This document shows, piece after piece, positions 1 to 10,300 of a stretch of DNA of 14,880 bases. Within the stretch, counting starts at the first letter, position 1; each line of letters begins with the position of its first letter. Below the pieces are notes generated by a model. That model saw nothing but the letters and a program-made list of their open reading frames with translations, did no database searches and was not told the DNA's origin. The position numbers and the translations under genes were made by a program. Source of the stretch: Deltaproteobacteria bacterium RIFCSPHIGHO2_02_FULL_40_28. Its GTDB lineage: Bacteria; UBA10199; 2-12-FULL-40-28. The DNA is taken from the NCBI GenBank assembly GCA_001798135.1, contig MGRJ01000028.1:1-14880 (forward strand), written 5' to 3'.

Positions 1-108
<108 letters not shown>

Positions 109-114
109 TCAAAA

Positions 115-2193
115 TCATCTCCCTTGTGCCTTAGCAATAATTTCATCAGCAACACCCTTGGGAACTTGCTCATAACTGGCAAACTGCATGGTATAGGTAG
201 CCCTACCCTGAGTCATCGAACGCACATCGGTTGCATAACCAAACATCGAAGCTAAGGGCACCATGGCCTTCATAATTTGCATGGTTCCACGCGCTGTCAT
301 GTGATTAATTTTTCCCCTGCGGGAATTAAGATCTCCAATCACATCTCCCATAAATTCTTCAGGACATACAACTTCCGTATCCATGAGGGGTTCCAAAAGA
401 ACGGGGCCGGCTTTTTTACAACCATCTTTACAAGCCATGGAGGCAGCAATTTTAAAGGCAATTTCAGAAGAATCGACTTCATGATAACTTCCATCATAGA
501 GTTCCACTTTAACATCCACCACAGGATAGCCAGCTATAATTCCTACATCCAAGGCTTCACGAATTCCCTTTTCTACTGCAGGAATAAATTCCTTGGGAAT
601 AGATCCACCAACAATGGCATTTTTAAATTCAAAACCCTTGCCCTTTTCATTGGGAGAAACACGAATATACACATGGCCATATTGTCCACGACCACCTGTT
701 TGACGAATATATTTTCCTTCTTGATCGGCTTCCTTACTAATGGTTTCACGATAAGCAACCTGTGGTTTTCCAACATTGGCTCCCACGTTAAATTCACGCA
801 AGAGACGATCAACGATAATTTCTAGATGCAACTCACCCATACCAGAAATGATGGTTTGTCCTGTTTCTTCATCAACCTTCACTCTAAAAGAAGGATCTTC
901 CTGTGCTAATTTTTGAAGGGAAATAGATAATTTGTCGTGATCTGCTTTTGTTTTTGGTTCGATGGCAATGGAAATAACAGGTTCTGGAAATTCCATTCTT
1001 TCTAGAATAATGGGATCTTTTGCATCACACAGCGTATCTCCTGTCATGGTGTATTTAAGTCCTACTACAGCAGCAATATTTCCTGTACTAACTTCCTTAA
1101 TATCTTCCCGTTTATTGGCATGCATTTGAAGCAAGCGTCCTATGCGTTCTTTTTTATCTCGTACCGAATTAAGAACATAGGATCCAGCTAACAGTTTACC
1201 TGAATAAACCCGAAAATAAGTTAGTTGTCCTACATAGGGATCTGACATAATTTTAAAAGCCAAGGCAGAAAAAGGTTCCTTCTCATCAGCATGACGCACA
1301 TCTGTTTTTTCAGGATGGTTATACTGCACTCCAGAAACTGATGGGATATCTAATGGCGAAGGCAGCAGGCGAACAACAGCATCAAGCATGGGCTGCACAC
1401 CCTTGTTTTTAAAGGCCGAGCCACAAATAACAGGAATGGCCTTAATGGCAATACAGGCTTTTCTTAATCCCATCCACACTTCTTCTTCGGTAAGAGGTAC
1501 CCCGGCAAGATATTTTTCCATGATCATTTCATCTTCTTCAGAAATAGCTTCAATCATTTGATCACGCATTTTTTTAGCTTGAGGTAAAAGATCTGCAGGG
1601 ATTTCTTCATCATCAAACTCTGCACCCAGGGTTTCATCTTTCCACACAACAGCTTTCATGCGAATAAGATCGATGATCCCTTTAAATTTATCTTCAGATC
1701 CATAAGGCATTTGAATAGGAATGGGTTTATGATTAAGCTTAGAGCGAATTTCTTCGATACAATTTTCAAAATGCGCACCCACGCGATCCATCTTGTTAAT
1801 AAAGGCAATACGGGGCACATGGTATTTATCAGCTTGGCGCCATACGGTTTCACTCTGAGGTTCCACTCCACCTACAGCACAAAAAACACCAACAGCACCA
1901 TCTAAAACACGAAGGGAGCGTTCTACTTCGATGGTAAAATCAACATGGCCTGGTGTATCGATAATATTGATTTGATGGCCATCCCAACTGCAAGTAGTAG
2001 CAGCTGAAGTAATGGTAATGCCACGTTCTTGCTCTTGCACCATCCAATCCATGGTAGCTGTACCTTCATGGACTTCACCAATTTTATGAACCTTTCCGGT
2101 GTAGTACAAAATACGCTCGGTGGTCGTGGTTTTACCCGCATCAATATGCGCCATAATTCCAATGTTTCTTAATTTTTTAAGTGCAACTGCCAT
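115..2193 (-). CDS. fusA: Elongation factor G
   Basis: EF-G is the ribosomal translocase, a GTPase that moves tRNA and mRNA after peptide bond formation and, with RRF, recycles ribosomes. From the chosen ATG the protein has 692 residues, close to the usual 690-705. The G domain shows the P-loop AHIDAGKT (15-22), switch [12 protein letters not shown] (57-67), DTPGH (79-83, with the catalytic-type His83) and NKMD (133-136). Domains II-V follow, including GGRGQYGHV and the C-terminal region with [12 protein letters not shown]. The frame stays open to a TTG at 2208 that overlaps the rpsG stop, but homologues begin near [20 protein letters not shown], so I take the ATG at 2193. That start is eight bases after the rpsG stop and has only a weak GGT-type Shine-Dalgarno, which suggests coupling to rpsG translation. 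Identity is certain; the start is likely. Confidence 0.97.
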   Translation of the reverse strand: MAVALKKLRNIGIMAHIDAGKTTTTERILYYTGKVHKIGEVHEGTATMDWMVQEQERGITITSAATTCSWDGHQINIIDTPGHVDFTIEVERSLRVLDGAVGVFCAVGGVEPQSETVWRQADKYHVPRIAFINKMDRVGAHFENCIEEIRSKLNHKPIPIQMPYGSEDKFKGIIDLIRMKAVVWKDETLGAEFDDEEIPADLLPQAKKMRDQMIEAISEEDEMIMEKYLAGVPLTEEEVWMGLRKACIAIKAIPVICGSAFKNKGVQPMLDAVVRLLPSPLDIPSVSGVQYNHPEKTDVRHADEKEPFSALAFKIMSDPYVGQLTYFRVYSGKLLAGSYVLNSVRDKKERIGRLLQMHANKREDIKEVSTGNIAAVVGLKYTMTGDTLCDAKDPIILERMEFPEPVISIAIEPKTKADHDKLSISLQKLAQEDPSFRVKVDEETGQTIISGMGELHLEIIVDRLLREFNVGANVGKPQVAYRETISKEADQEGKYIRQTGGRGQYGHVYIRVSPNEKGKGFEFKNAIVGGSIPKEFIPAVEKGIREALDVGIIAGYPVVDVKVELYDGSYHEVDSSEIAFKIAASMACKDGCKKAGPVLLEPLMDTEVVCPEEFMGDVIGDLNSRRGKINHMTARGTMQIMKAMVPLASMFGYATDVRSMTQGRATYTMQFASYEQVPKGVADEIIAKAQGR

Positions 2194-2201
2194 AATTACA
2201 A

Positions 2202-2672
2202 TTACCAACGATAATGGGCAAAAGCTCTATTAGCCTCGGCCATACGATGAACATCTTCTTTTTTCTTAATCGCTCCACCCCTATTTTCGAGAGCTTCCAT
2301 CAACTCGTTTGCCAAGCGATCAGACATCGTTTTTTCACCACGACTCCTGGCGTAATCAATGATCCAGCGGAAAGCCAAGGAAACCTTGCGTTCAGTTCTT
2401 ACTTCAACAGGCACTTGATAGTTAGCGCCACCCACACGACGAGAACGAACTTCCAAAAGGGGTTTCACATTTTCAATCGCCTGCTTAAAAAGTTTTAAGG
2501 CATCATCATTTTTAGCAGATTCCATTTTTGCAAAGGCACCATAAACAATTTTTTCTGCTGCTGTTTTTTTACCATCCCACATTAATTTATTGATGAACTT
2601 AGCCACCAACTTATCTTTGTATTTGGCATCAGCTTGCGATTTACGCTTTGGAGCGCTCCCTTTACGTGACAC
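2202..2672 (-). CDS. rpsG: 30S ribosomal protein S7 (GTG start)
   Basis: S7 is the primary assembly protein of the 30S head; it binds the 3' domain of 16S rRNA near the E site. The 156 residues match the common bacterial length. Visible hallmarks are the basic N-terminus [11 protein letters not shown], the [15 protein letters not shown] stretch (about 18-32), the [16 protein letters not shown] segment and the C-terminal FAHYRW. The start codon is GTG, fixed by a good Shine-Dalgarno, AAGGAG (2679-2684), six bases upstream. That site overlaps the rpsL stop codon, and the gap to rpsL is only 10 bases. In E. coli S7 represses its operon through a long rpsL-rpsG intercistronic site; such a site cannot fit here. 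Confidence 0.98.
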   Translation of the reverse strand: MSRKGSAPKRKSQADAKYKDKLVAKFINKLMWDGKKTAAEKIVYGAFAKMESAKNDDALKLFKQAIENVKPLLEVRSRRVGGANYQVPVEVRTERKVSLAFRWIIDYARSRGEKTMSDRLANELMEALENRGGAIKKKEDVHRMAEANRAFAHYRW

Positions 2673-2682
2673 TATTTACTCC

Positions 2683-3054
2683 TTATTTAGGTTTCTTTGT
2701 ACCGTACTTACTTCTACTTTGACGACGCTTCTCTATCCCTTGTGTATCTAAGGAACCCCGAATAATGTGATAACGCACACCAGGTAAATCCTTTACGCGT
2801 CCTCCACGAATTAATACCACCGAATGCTCCTGCAAATTATGCCCTTCACCTGGGATATAGGAAGTAACTTCAACTCCATTAGTCAGCCTCACTCTGGCTA
2901 CCTTACGCAGAGCTGAGTTAGGCTTTTTAGGAGTTGTTGTATAAACACGAATGCACACTCCGCGTTTCTGTGGAGAGCAAGCAAGTGCGGGAGACATGGT
3001 TTTAACAATGGCCGCTGTTCTTCCTTGTTTTACTAGTTGATTAATCGTTGGCAT
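2683..3054 (-). CDS. rpsL: 30S ribosomal protein S12
   Basis: S12 sits at the decoding centre of the 30S subunit and controls accuracy. The protein is 123 residues long, the usual size, and starts [12 protein letters not shown]. It carries [20 protein letters not shown] and [13 protein letters not shown]. Lys43 and Lys88 (counting Met) are the wild-type residues at the classic streptomycin-resistance positions, and Asp89 is the residue methylthiolated by RimO in other bacteria. The frame stays open to a GTG at 3069, but that would place the Shine-Dalgarno-like AGAGGTGAT (3065-3073) inside the gene. Homologues start at MPTINQL or MATVNQL, so the ATG at 3054 is chosen. It is the first gene after the str promoter. 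Confidence 0.98.
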   Translation of the reverse strand: MPTINQLVKQGRTAAIVKTMSPALACSPQKRGVCIRVYTTTPKKPNSALRKVARVRLTNGVEVTSYIPGEGHNLQEHSVVLIRGGRVKDLPGVRYHIIRGSLDTQGIEKRRQSRSKYGTKKPK

Positions 3055-3076
3055 AAATAAAAAAATCACCTCTAAA

Positions 3077-3094
3077 GTCTTTCTTTTGAAAGAC
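3077..3094 (-). promoter_or_regulatory. Hairpin against the rpsL ribosome binding site
   Basis: On the minus strand GTCTTTC and GAAAGAC form a perfect 7-bp stem with an AAAA loop. Two more G-U pairs can extend it at the base (GG with UU). It ends three bases before the Shine-Dalgarno of rpsL (3065-3073). It is not followed directly by a U-run, so it is a poor terminator. It could set access of ribosomes to rpsL or serve as a protein-binding element. The structure is seen in the sequence; the role is inference. Confidence 0.5.
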
Positions 3095-3126
3095 CCAAAA
3101 AAATTAATAAAAAAACTTCTTCAAAC

Positions 3127-3153
3127 AAAAACCCTTAAACATTTCAAAGGGTT
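3127..3153 (-). terminator. Terminator-like hairpin with U-run in the str leader
   Basis: On the minus strand AACCCTT (3153-3147) pairs with AAGGGTT (3136-3130) across a 10-base loop, and the second arm runs into TTTTTGTTT. It looks like a modest intrinsic terminator with three G-C pairs. It lies downstream of the str promoter (3189-3217) and upstream of rpsL. It could therefore end transcripts reading through from rpoC, attenuate transcripts from the str promoter, or both. A competing pairing is described under 3149-3170. Confidence 0.5.
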
Positions 3154-3170
3154 AGTGTAAGAAAAAACCC
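3149..3170 (-). promoter_or_regulatory. Alternative pairing that would block the leader hairpin
   Basis: On the minus strand GGGTT (3170-3166) can pair with AACCC (3153-3149), the same bases that form the first arm of the terminator-like hairpin at 3130-3153. The two structures are mutually exclusive, which is the geometry of an antiterminator and terminator pair. The alternative stem is only 5 bp with a 12-base loop, so this is a hypothesis and chance complementarity is possible. Confidence 0.3.
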
Positions 3171-3188
3171 GATTTAAAAAGCTGTGGG

Positions 3189-3217
3189 AAGGTAACAAAA
3201 CTAGGTGGGGATGTCAA
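3189..3217 (-). promoter_or_regulatory. Probable str operon promoter (sigma-70 type)
   Basis: A perfect -35 box TTGACA (3217-3212) is separated by 17 bases from TACCTT (3194-3189). The -10 box matches the TATAAT consensus only in part. It has the extended -10 dinucleotide TG one base upstream (3197-3196), which can compensate. The likely transcription start is a purine at about 3182-3184, giving a leader of roughly 130 bases before rpsL. It lies in the gap after rpoC and points toward rpsL, rpsG, fusA and tuf. Confidence 0.7.
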
Positions 3218-3222
3218 GGTAC

Positions 3223-3236
3223 GAAAACTAGTTTTC
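3223..3236. repeat. 14-base perfect palindrome upstream of the str -35 box
   Basis: GAAAACTAGTTTTC is its own reverse complement. It lies 10 bases after the rpoC stop and ends five bases before the -35 box of the str promoter. As RNA it could form only a 5-bp A-U-rich hairpin with no U-run after it, so it is not a good terminator. An operator or activator site is possible, but AT-rich palindromes also arise by chance. Confidence 0.45.
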
Positions 3237-3246
3237 TTACTTAAGG

Positions 3247-6200
3247 TTAACTCGCAATAGCTGTTAACGAAATACCCTCTTCTGGAAGGCCTTCGGCATC
3301 TACTTCGATGGCGGCTTCCCTATACTGGCCTAGGCCAGTTCCCGCAGGAATAAGCCGTCCCATAATGACGTTTTCTTTCAATCCCCGCAAATGGTCAACT
3401 TTGCCAAGGATGGCAGCTTCGGTTAACACCTTGGTGGTCTCTTGGAAAGAAGCCGCCGAGATGAAGCTTTCAGTAGTAAGAGATGCCTTTGTAATTCCTA
3501 ATAAAAGAGGCTCTGCTATGGCAGGCTTGTCCTTCTTTTTCTTTATTCTTTCATTCTCTTGCTCAAAGGTAAAACGATCAACTTGGTCATCAATCAAGAA
3601 AGAGGTATCTCCTGGATTTAAGATACGTACCTTCTTCAACATTTGACGCACAATAACTTCAATATGTTTATCGTTAATTTTCACTCCCTGCAAACGATAC
3701 ACTTCTTGGACTTCATCAGTTAAATACTTAGCCAAAGCCTTTTCGCCCAAGACGCGCAAAATATCATGGGGATTGGAAGATCCATCCATTAAAGCTTCTC
3801 CAGCTTTTACAAACTCTCCCTCGTGAACTGAAATATGTTTTCCCTTGGGAATAAGATATTCCTTAGGCTCCCCTACTTCTGGGGTTACAACCAGTTTGCG
3901 CTTACCCTTGGTATCTTTACCAAAAGAAATAATACCATCAATTTCACTAATCACAGCACACTCCTTGGGCTTACGAGCTTCAAAGAGTTCGGCTACACGA
4001 GGCAAGCCCCCTGTAATATCCTTGGTTTTAGTGGTTTCGCGGGGGATCTTGGCAATTACATCACCAGCCAATATGTTTTCTCCATCAGCCACCACAATAT
4101 TAGCATGAATAGGTAAAAGATACCGGGCTTGGGCTCCTGATTGAAGCTTAATGGTCTCCCCTGTTACTCCCTTAATAGAAACACGCGGTCTTAAGGTTGC
4201 ATCCTTGGGTTGAGTAATCACCTTACGAGAAAGGCCTGTGACCTCATCAATAACATCCTGCATGGTTTGACCTTCGATAATATCACCATACTTCACCACA
4301 CCAGAAACTTCAGTAATAATAGGCACTGTGTATGGATCCCATTCGGCAAGAAGGGTTTTAGCTTTTACTTTATCCCCTTCCTTCACTTTCAAGGTAGCAC
4401 CATAAGTCAGTGAATATTTTTCACGCTCACGACCTGTTTCGTCCATAATGGCAAGTTCGCCATGGCGATTCATCACAGTAAGTAACCCTGTTTTATTTTG
4501 CACCACACGGGCATTAATGAGGCGAATTGCTCCTTCATGACGCGATTCCAAAGTAGATTGCTCGGCACGTCTAGAGGCAGTACCACCAATATGAAAGGTT
4601 CTCATGGTAAGCTGAGTACCTGGTTCACCAATGGATTGCGCTGCAATAACTCCCACAGCTTCTCCTACATTAACCATGTGTCCTCTGGATAAATCACGTC
4701 CGTAACATTTAATACAAACACCATTTTGTGTTTGACAAGTAAGCACCGAACGAATTTTGATACTTTCAATACCGGCATCTTCAATTTTCTCAACCAGCTC
4801 CTCATTGATTTCTTGTCCAGCTTTCACAAGGACAACTGCACTAAAAGGATCAACCACATCATCTTGAGCCACACGTCCTAAAATACGATCTCCTAAAGGT
4901 TCGATAATCTCTCCACCTTCTACAAGTGGCGTCATTTCAATTCCATCCAAGCTTCCACAATCTAAAGCATTAACAACCATATCTTGGGCTACGTCCACCA
5001 AGCGACGTGTTAAATAACCTGAGTTGGCTGTTTTTAAAGCTGTGTCAGCCAAACCTTTACGAGCACCATGAGTTGAAATAAAGTATTGAAGAACGGTTAA
5101 TCCTTCCCGGAAGTTAGCTGTAATAGCTGTTTCGATAATTTCACCCGAGGGTTTAGCCATCAAACCACGCATACCGGCTAACTGACGCATTTGTTGTTGC
5201 GAGCCTCTCGCACCAGAATCGGCCATGATGTAAACAGGATTAAAGCTAGGCATTTTATGCTCACTGCCTTTGTCATCCAACACAGTTTCCAAACTCATTC
5301 CTTTCATCATTTCACCAGCAACGGTTTCTGTTGTCTGTGCCCAAATATCCACGATCTTGTTGTAACGTTCTCCATCAGTAATCAAACCATCAATGTACTG
5401 GTTTTCAACTTCATTCACTTGTTTTTGAGCGGCTTCTAAATACACCTTTTTGTTAACAGGCACCTTCATATCATCAATACACACAGAAATGCCGGCCTTG
5501 GTGGAATATTCGAAACCAATATTTTTAAGACGATCAGCCAAAAGAACTGTTTCTTTTCCACCAGCCATACGAAAGCAAGTATCTACGAGTTCGGCCACAG
5601 ATTTTTTATCCATCACCTTATTGATGAGCTCAAAAGGAATTTGTGCAGGGAGAATTTCTCCTAATAAAATTCGACCCACTGTACTTTCTACCATCTTACC
5701 TTGCATACGCACTTTGATTTGAGCATGTAAATCTACAATTTGATGATCCCAAGCCACTCTTACTTCATTGGGGCTAGAGAAAATCTTACCAGCACCCAAG
5801 GAACCTGCCTTTTCACGCGTCATGAAATAAATTCCTAAAATCATATCCTGGGTAGGTCCAATAATGGGTTTGCCATTAGCTGGGGACAAAATATTATTGG
5901 TAGACATCATCAACACTCTGGCTTCAATTTGCGCTTCAGTAGACAGGGGAATATGAACTGCCATTTGGTCACCATCGAAATCGGCGTTGAAAGCTGCGCA
6001 CACAAGAGGATGAAGACGAATTGCTTTTCCTTCAACCAGCACAGGCTCAAAAGCCTGAATACCTAGTCTGTGAAGGGTAGGAGCTCTGTTGAGCAGAACT
6101 GGATGTTCTTTAATCACTTCGTCCAACACATCCCATACTTCGGGACGTTCTTTTTCCACCATCTTTCTTGCACTCTTAATGGTAGTAACATAGCCCTTAA

Positions 6201-7356
6201 TTTCCAACTTGTGAAAAATAAAAGGTTTAAACAATTCTAAAGCCATTTTTTTAGGGAGACCACATTGATGCAGCTTTAAGGTAGGCCCCACCACAATAAC
6301 AGAACGACCAGAATAATCAACACGCTTACCTAAAAGGTTCTGACGAAAACGACCTTGTTTCCCCTTAATCATATCAGAAAGGGATCGAAGTGGACGCTTA
6401 TTAGGACCTGTAAATACTTTTCCTCTACGACCATTGTCAAAAAGAGCATCAACAGCTTCTTGCAGCATACGCATTTCGTTGCGAATAATAATTTCGGGAG
6501 CATTGAGCTCTTGCAATCTCTGCAAACGATTATTTCGATTAATCACACGACGATATAAATCATTAAGATCAGAGGTTGCAAAACGGCCCCCTTCAAGCGG
6601 CACTAAGGGACGAAGATCGGGAGGAATCACAGGCACTACTTCCATCATCATCCATTCAGGACGGTTGCCTGAATCACGAAGCCCTTCTACCACACGTAAA
6701 CGTTTAGCTAATTTTTTCTTAGTGGCATCCGAGTTGGTAACATCTAAAGCCTTGCGAATCTTTTTTGCCAATTCATCCAAATCAATTTTTCGAAGCATTC
6801 CACGAATAGCTTCGCCGCCCATGGCAGCATCAAAATCACCTCCAAATTCAGTTCTCCCGTTTTGATAGGCTTCTTCATTGAGAACCTGCCCTTCTTCTAA
6901 AGTGGTAGAACCAGGATCGGTTACAATGTAGGCTTCACAATAAAGCACACGTTCTAAATCTTTAAGAGATACATTCAAAAGAGTTCCAATACGCGACGGG
7001 AGACTCTTTAAAAACCAAATATGCGCCACAGGAGTTGCCAAATTAATATGACCCATTCTTTCACGACGCACTTTAGATTGAATAACTTCCACTCCACATT
7101 TTTCACACACAATACCACGGTGTTTCATTCGCTTGTATTTGCCGCAGTTACATTCATAATCTTTTACAGGTCCAAAAATTTTAGCGCAAAATAATCCATC
7201 TCGCTCGGGCTTAAAGGTACGATAGTTGATCGTTTCTGGTTTTTTCACCTCTCCAAACGACCAAGAACGAATGAGATCGGGACTTGCAAGTGAAACCTTA
7301 ATCGCTTTGTAATTTAAAGGATCTTTTGGTTTTTCAAAAAAAGTGGAGATATCCAT
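3247..7356 (-). CDS. rpoC: DNA-directed RNA polymerase subunit beta'
   Basis: Beta' forms half of the RNA polymerase core and carries the catalytic centre. It has 1369 residues, slightly shorter than the E. coli protein (1407). The N-terminal zinc ribbon has C69, C71, C84 and C87. The active-site NADFDGD motif has the magnesium-binding D459, D461 and D463. The second zinc site is C800, C874, C881 and C884. The trigger-loop segment [13 protein letters not shown] follows. After it comes a long stretch without close resemblance to the catalytic parts (roughly residues 930-1110), in the place of the insertion known as SI3 in many Gram-negative bacteria. The start ATG has a GAGGT Shine-Dalgarno (7363-7367) six bases upstream. 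It is 29 bases after rpoB with no visible promoter between, so the two are probably co-transcribed. Confidence 0.99.
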   Translation of the reverse strand: MDISTFFEKPKDPLNYKAIKVSLASPDLIRSWSFGEVKKPETINYRTFKPERDGLFCAKIFGPVKDYECNCGKYKRMKHRGIVCEKCGVEVIQSKVRRERMGHINLATPVAHIWFLKSLPSRIGTLLNVSLKDLERVLYCEAYIVTDPGSTTLEEGQVLNEEAYQNGRTEFGGDFDAAMGGEAIRGMLRKIDLDELAKKIRKALDVTNSDATKKKLAKRLRVVEGLRDSGNRPEWMMMEVVPVIPPDLRPLVPLEGGRFATSDLNDLYRRVINRNNRLQRLQELNAPEIIIRNEMRMLQEAVDALFDNGRRGKVFTGPNKRPLRSLSDMIKGKQGRFRQNLLGKRVDYSGRSVIVVGPTLKLHQCGLPKKMALELFKPFIFHKLEIKGYVTTIKSARKMVEKERPEVWDVLDEVIKEHPVLLNRAPTLHRLGIQAFEPVLVEGKAIRLHPLVCAAFNADFDGDQMAVHIPLSTEAQIEARVLMMSTNNILSPANGKPIIGPTQDMILGIYFMTREKAGSLGAGKIFSSPNEVRVAWDHQIVDLHAQIKVRMQGKMVESTVGRILLGEILPAQIPFELINKVMDKKSVAELVDTCFRMAGGKETVLLADRLKNIGFEYSTKAGISVCIDDMKVPVNKKVYLEAAQKQVNEVENQYIDGLITDGERYNKIVDIWAQTTETVAGEMMKGMSLETVLDDKGSEHKMPSFNPVYIMADSGARGSQQQMRQLAGMRGLMAKPSGEIIETAITANFREGLTVLQYFISTHGARKGLADTALKTANSGYLTRRLVDVAQDMVVNALDCGSLDGIEMTPLVEGGEIIEPLGDRILGRVAQDDVVDPFSAVVLVKAGQEINEELVEKIEDAGIESIKIRSVLTCQTQNGVCIKCYGRDLSRGHMVNVGEAVGVIAAQSIGEPGTQLTMRTFHIGGTASRRAEQSTLESRHEGAIRLINARVVQNKTGLLTVMNRHGELAIMDETGREREKYSLTYGATLKVKEGDKVKAKTLLAEWDPYTVPIITEVSGVVKYGDIIEGQTMQDVIDEVTGLSRKVITQPKDATLRPRVSIKGVTGETIKLQSGAQARYLLPIHANIVVADGENILAGDVIAKIPRETTKTKDITGGLPRVAELFEARKPKECAVISEIDGIISFGKDTKGKRKLVVTPEVGEPKEYLIPKGKHISVHEGEFVKAGEALMDGSSNPHDILRVLGEKALAKYLTDEVQEVYRLQGVKINDKHIEVIVRQMLKKVRILNPGDTSFLIDDQVDRFTFEQENERIKKKKDKPAIAEPLLLGITKASLTTESFISAASFQETTKVLTEAAILGKVDHLRGLKENVIMGRLIPAGTGLGQYREAAIEVDAEGLPEEGISLTAIAS

Positions 7357-7385
7357 TTTTTAACCTCGTTTTAAACTTTAAAAAT

Positions 7386-10300
7386 TTATCGGTCTTCAAT
7401 CAACTCAACATTGAGAGCTAAACTCTGTAATTCCTTGATCAAAACTTTAAATGATTCGGGCAAACCAGGTTCTAAAACATGATTGCCCTTTACGATTTGT
7501 TCATACATTCTCGTTCTGCCCACAACATCGTCCGATTTAACCGTTAGGAATTCTTGGAGAGAATAAGCAGCACCATAAGCTTCCATGGCCCACACTTCCA
7601 TTTCTCCCAATCTCTGGCCACCAAACTGGGCTTTACCTCCCAGAGGCTGTTGAGTCACAAGTGAATAAGGCCCAATGGAACGAGCATGAATTTTATCATC
7701 AACCAAGTGATGAAGTTTGAGAATATACATGGAACCAACAGTAACAGAATGTTGAAAGGGGTCGCCTGTGCGTCCATCAAACAAGGTTACTTGGCCCGTT
7801 TGGGCAACTCCCGCTAGTCGGAAAAGATTTTTAATATCTTCTTCTTTGGCTCCATCAAAAACTGCACTTGAAAAACGAACCCCATTGCGAGACAAGTCTC
7901 TTGCAAAATCAAGCAGCTCTTGTTCTGTTGCTGAATCAATAAATTCATCCACCGATGGGGATTTATAAACACTTCTAATGAGTGCACCGAGATTTTCCTT
8001 GCTTTGATATTGGGTTACCAGCTCTTGCATTCTACGAGCTAACTCTACCCCTGCCCAACCAAGATGGGTTTCAAAAATTTGCCCCACGTTCATACGAGAA
8101 GGCACACCCAAGGGATTAAGCACTACATCAACAGCCCTGCCATCTTCCATATAAGGCATATCTTCTTCAGGCAGGATCATACTCACCACACCCTTATTTC
8201 CATGGCGTCCGGCTAATTTATCACCCACTTGAATTTTTCTTTTGATGGCTACATAAACTTTAACCAGCTTAATCACTCCCGGGGGAAGCTCATCACCTTT
8301 TTTGAGACGATTAACCCTTTGGTCGTACATCATTTTTACCAAATCAGATTGATCTTCCATTTCTTCGGTTAACTCGGCCACCTGCTCTTCGATATTTTCT
8401 CCACCTTCAACCGAAATTTCTTTCCACTTCTCAAAGGGGATTTGTTTCAAAAGAGCTTCAGTAATGTTTTTGCCCTTCGCAAGTAAAACCTTCTCACCTT
8501 CATCATCCATCACTTTAGATGAAGAAACTTGCCCTACCAAGAGAGCTGCAATTTTTTTCTGCAATGAAGCTTTAATAGCATTAATTTCATCCGTCTGATC
8601 TTTTTTGATTTTACTTGTAGCTTGATCTTGTTGTTCCTTGGAACGTTCATCCAAGTCAACTCCTTCACGGGAAAACACCTGAGTAGCAATAACAGTTCCT
8701 AAAATACCAGGGCCAACACGCAGTGATGTATCTTTTACATCCCCAGCCTTTTCACCAAAGATAGCTCTTAAAAGTTTTTCTTCGGGTGAAAGCTGGGTTT
8801 CCCCTTTGGGGGTAATTTTTCCAACCAGAATATCATCAGGCTTAACTTCAGCACCAATGCGGATAATACCAGATTCATCCAAATCTTTAAGAGCTTCTTC
8901 ACCCACATTAGGAATATCACGCGTGATTTCTTCTTTGCCTAACTTTGTATCTCTGGCCACGCACTCAAATTCTTCGATATGAATAGAGGTAAAATAATCT
9001 TCTTTTACTAATTGTTCGTTTAACAAAATAGAATCTTCAAAGTTATAACCACCCCAGGGCATAAAAGCCACGGTCACATTTTGTCCAAGAGCTAATTCTC
9101 CACGATCGGTTGAAGCACCATCAGCTAACACATCTCCTTTGACTACCGTGTCACCCACATCCACCAAGGGTAATTGGTTAATACAGGTATTTTGATTAGA
9201 CCTTTGATACTTAGTGAGATTGTAAATATCAACCTCGGAAACAGAATCTTTTTTCTTCCCCGAATCAGCCTTAACTACAATACGCGAAGCATCTACCGAA
9301 ATAATGGTTCCATCGCGTTCGGCAGCAACCGTTGTACCAGAATCATTGGCCACAAGAGCCTCGATACCGGTTCCTACAATGGGAGATGCACGACGTAGTA
9401 AGGGTACAGCCTGACGTTGCATGTTAGAACCCATTAAAGCTCGATTAGCATCATCATGTTCTAAAAAGGGAATAAGTGAAGCTGCAATACTTACAAGCTG
9501 ATTAGGAGACACATCCATTAAATCGACATCTTCTCTTCTTACTGTGACAAACTCACCATTTTTTCGGCAAGAAACCATCTCTTGAATCAAGCGTCCCTTG
9601 GCATCTACTGCTTCATTAGCCTGAGCAATCACATGGTTTTCTTCTTCAAGAGCCGAATAATAACTGACCTCTTCAGTCACAATAGCATGAGTTACTTTGC
9701 GATAAGGAGTTTCTACAAAGCCATATTCATTAACGCGGGCATAAGTAGAAAGAGAAGAAATCAAACCAATATTTGGACCTTCGGGTGTTTCAATAGGACA
9801 AATACGTCCATAGTGAGTGGCATGTACGTCACGCACTTCAAAACCAGCCCGTTCTCGTGTTAAACCACCAGGTCCCAAAGCTGAAAGCCTTCTTTTATGA
9901 GTAATCTCAGAAAGTGGATTGGTTTGATCCATAAACTGAGAAAGTTGGGAGGAACCAAAAAATTCCTTAACCACAGCAGAAACAGGCTTGGCATTAATGA
10001 GATCATTAGGCATCAAAGTTTCAATTTCTTGCAAACTCATTCTCTCCTTGATGGCCCTCTCCATGCGAACCAAACCAATGCGGTATTGATTTTCTAACAA
10101 CTCTCCAACGGCTCGCACACGACGATTTCCTAAGTGATCAATATCATCCACCACTCCACGGCTGTCTTTTAAATTCACCACATATTTTGTAATAGCTAAA
10201 ATATCTTCTTTGCGAAGAGTAGTTACTTCGATGGGAACATCAAATCCAAATTTATGATTAATCTTTAAACGACCTACTCGTGAGAGATCATAACGTTCGG

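Noticed and set aside
277-825. A 182-codon open frame on the plus strand opposite fusA
   Set aside because: It lies wholly inside conserved fusA coding sequence, has a composition typical of an antisense shadow frame, and resembles no protein I know.
2194-2208. A longer EF-G starting at a TTG with five extra residues
   Set aside because: The extra residues are not part of the family, the TTG overlaps the rpsG end, and it has no ribosome site.
3055-3069. A longer S12 starting at a GTG with five extra residues
   Set aside because: It would use the only Shine-Dalgarno as coding sequence, and S12 proteins begin at the MPTINQL position.
3086-3113. A possible plus-strand promoter (TTGAAA, 16 bases, TAAAAA) pointing at the 3' end of rpoC
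   Set aside because: It is a weak match in A-rich DNA with no gene in that orientation.
3100-3125. A second -10-like box TATTAA in the str leader
   Set aside because: No -35 box at a usable distance is present, and the stretch is T-rich enough to create such matches by chance.
3223-3246. An intrinsic terminator directly after rpoC
   Set aside because: The palindrome here can form only a 5-bp A-U-rich hairpin and no U-run follows, so rpoBC transcripts probably continue at least to the hairpin at 3130-3153.
6420-6445. TTGACA on the minus strand inside rpoC; similar matches occur inside rplA (near 12860) and nusG (near 13797)
   Set aside because: None has a good -10 box at 16-18 bases, and all lie in conserved coding sequence.
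6434-6865. A 143-codon open frame on the plus strand opposite rpoC
   Set aside because: It is opposite the highly conserved N-terminal part of rpoC, with no ribosome site or recognisable domain. The other antisense frames in the window are similar.
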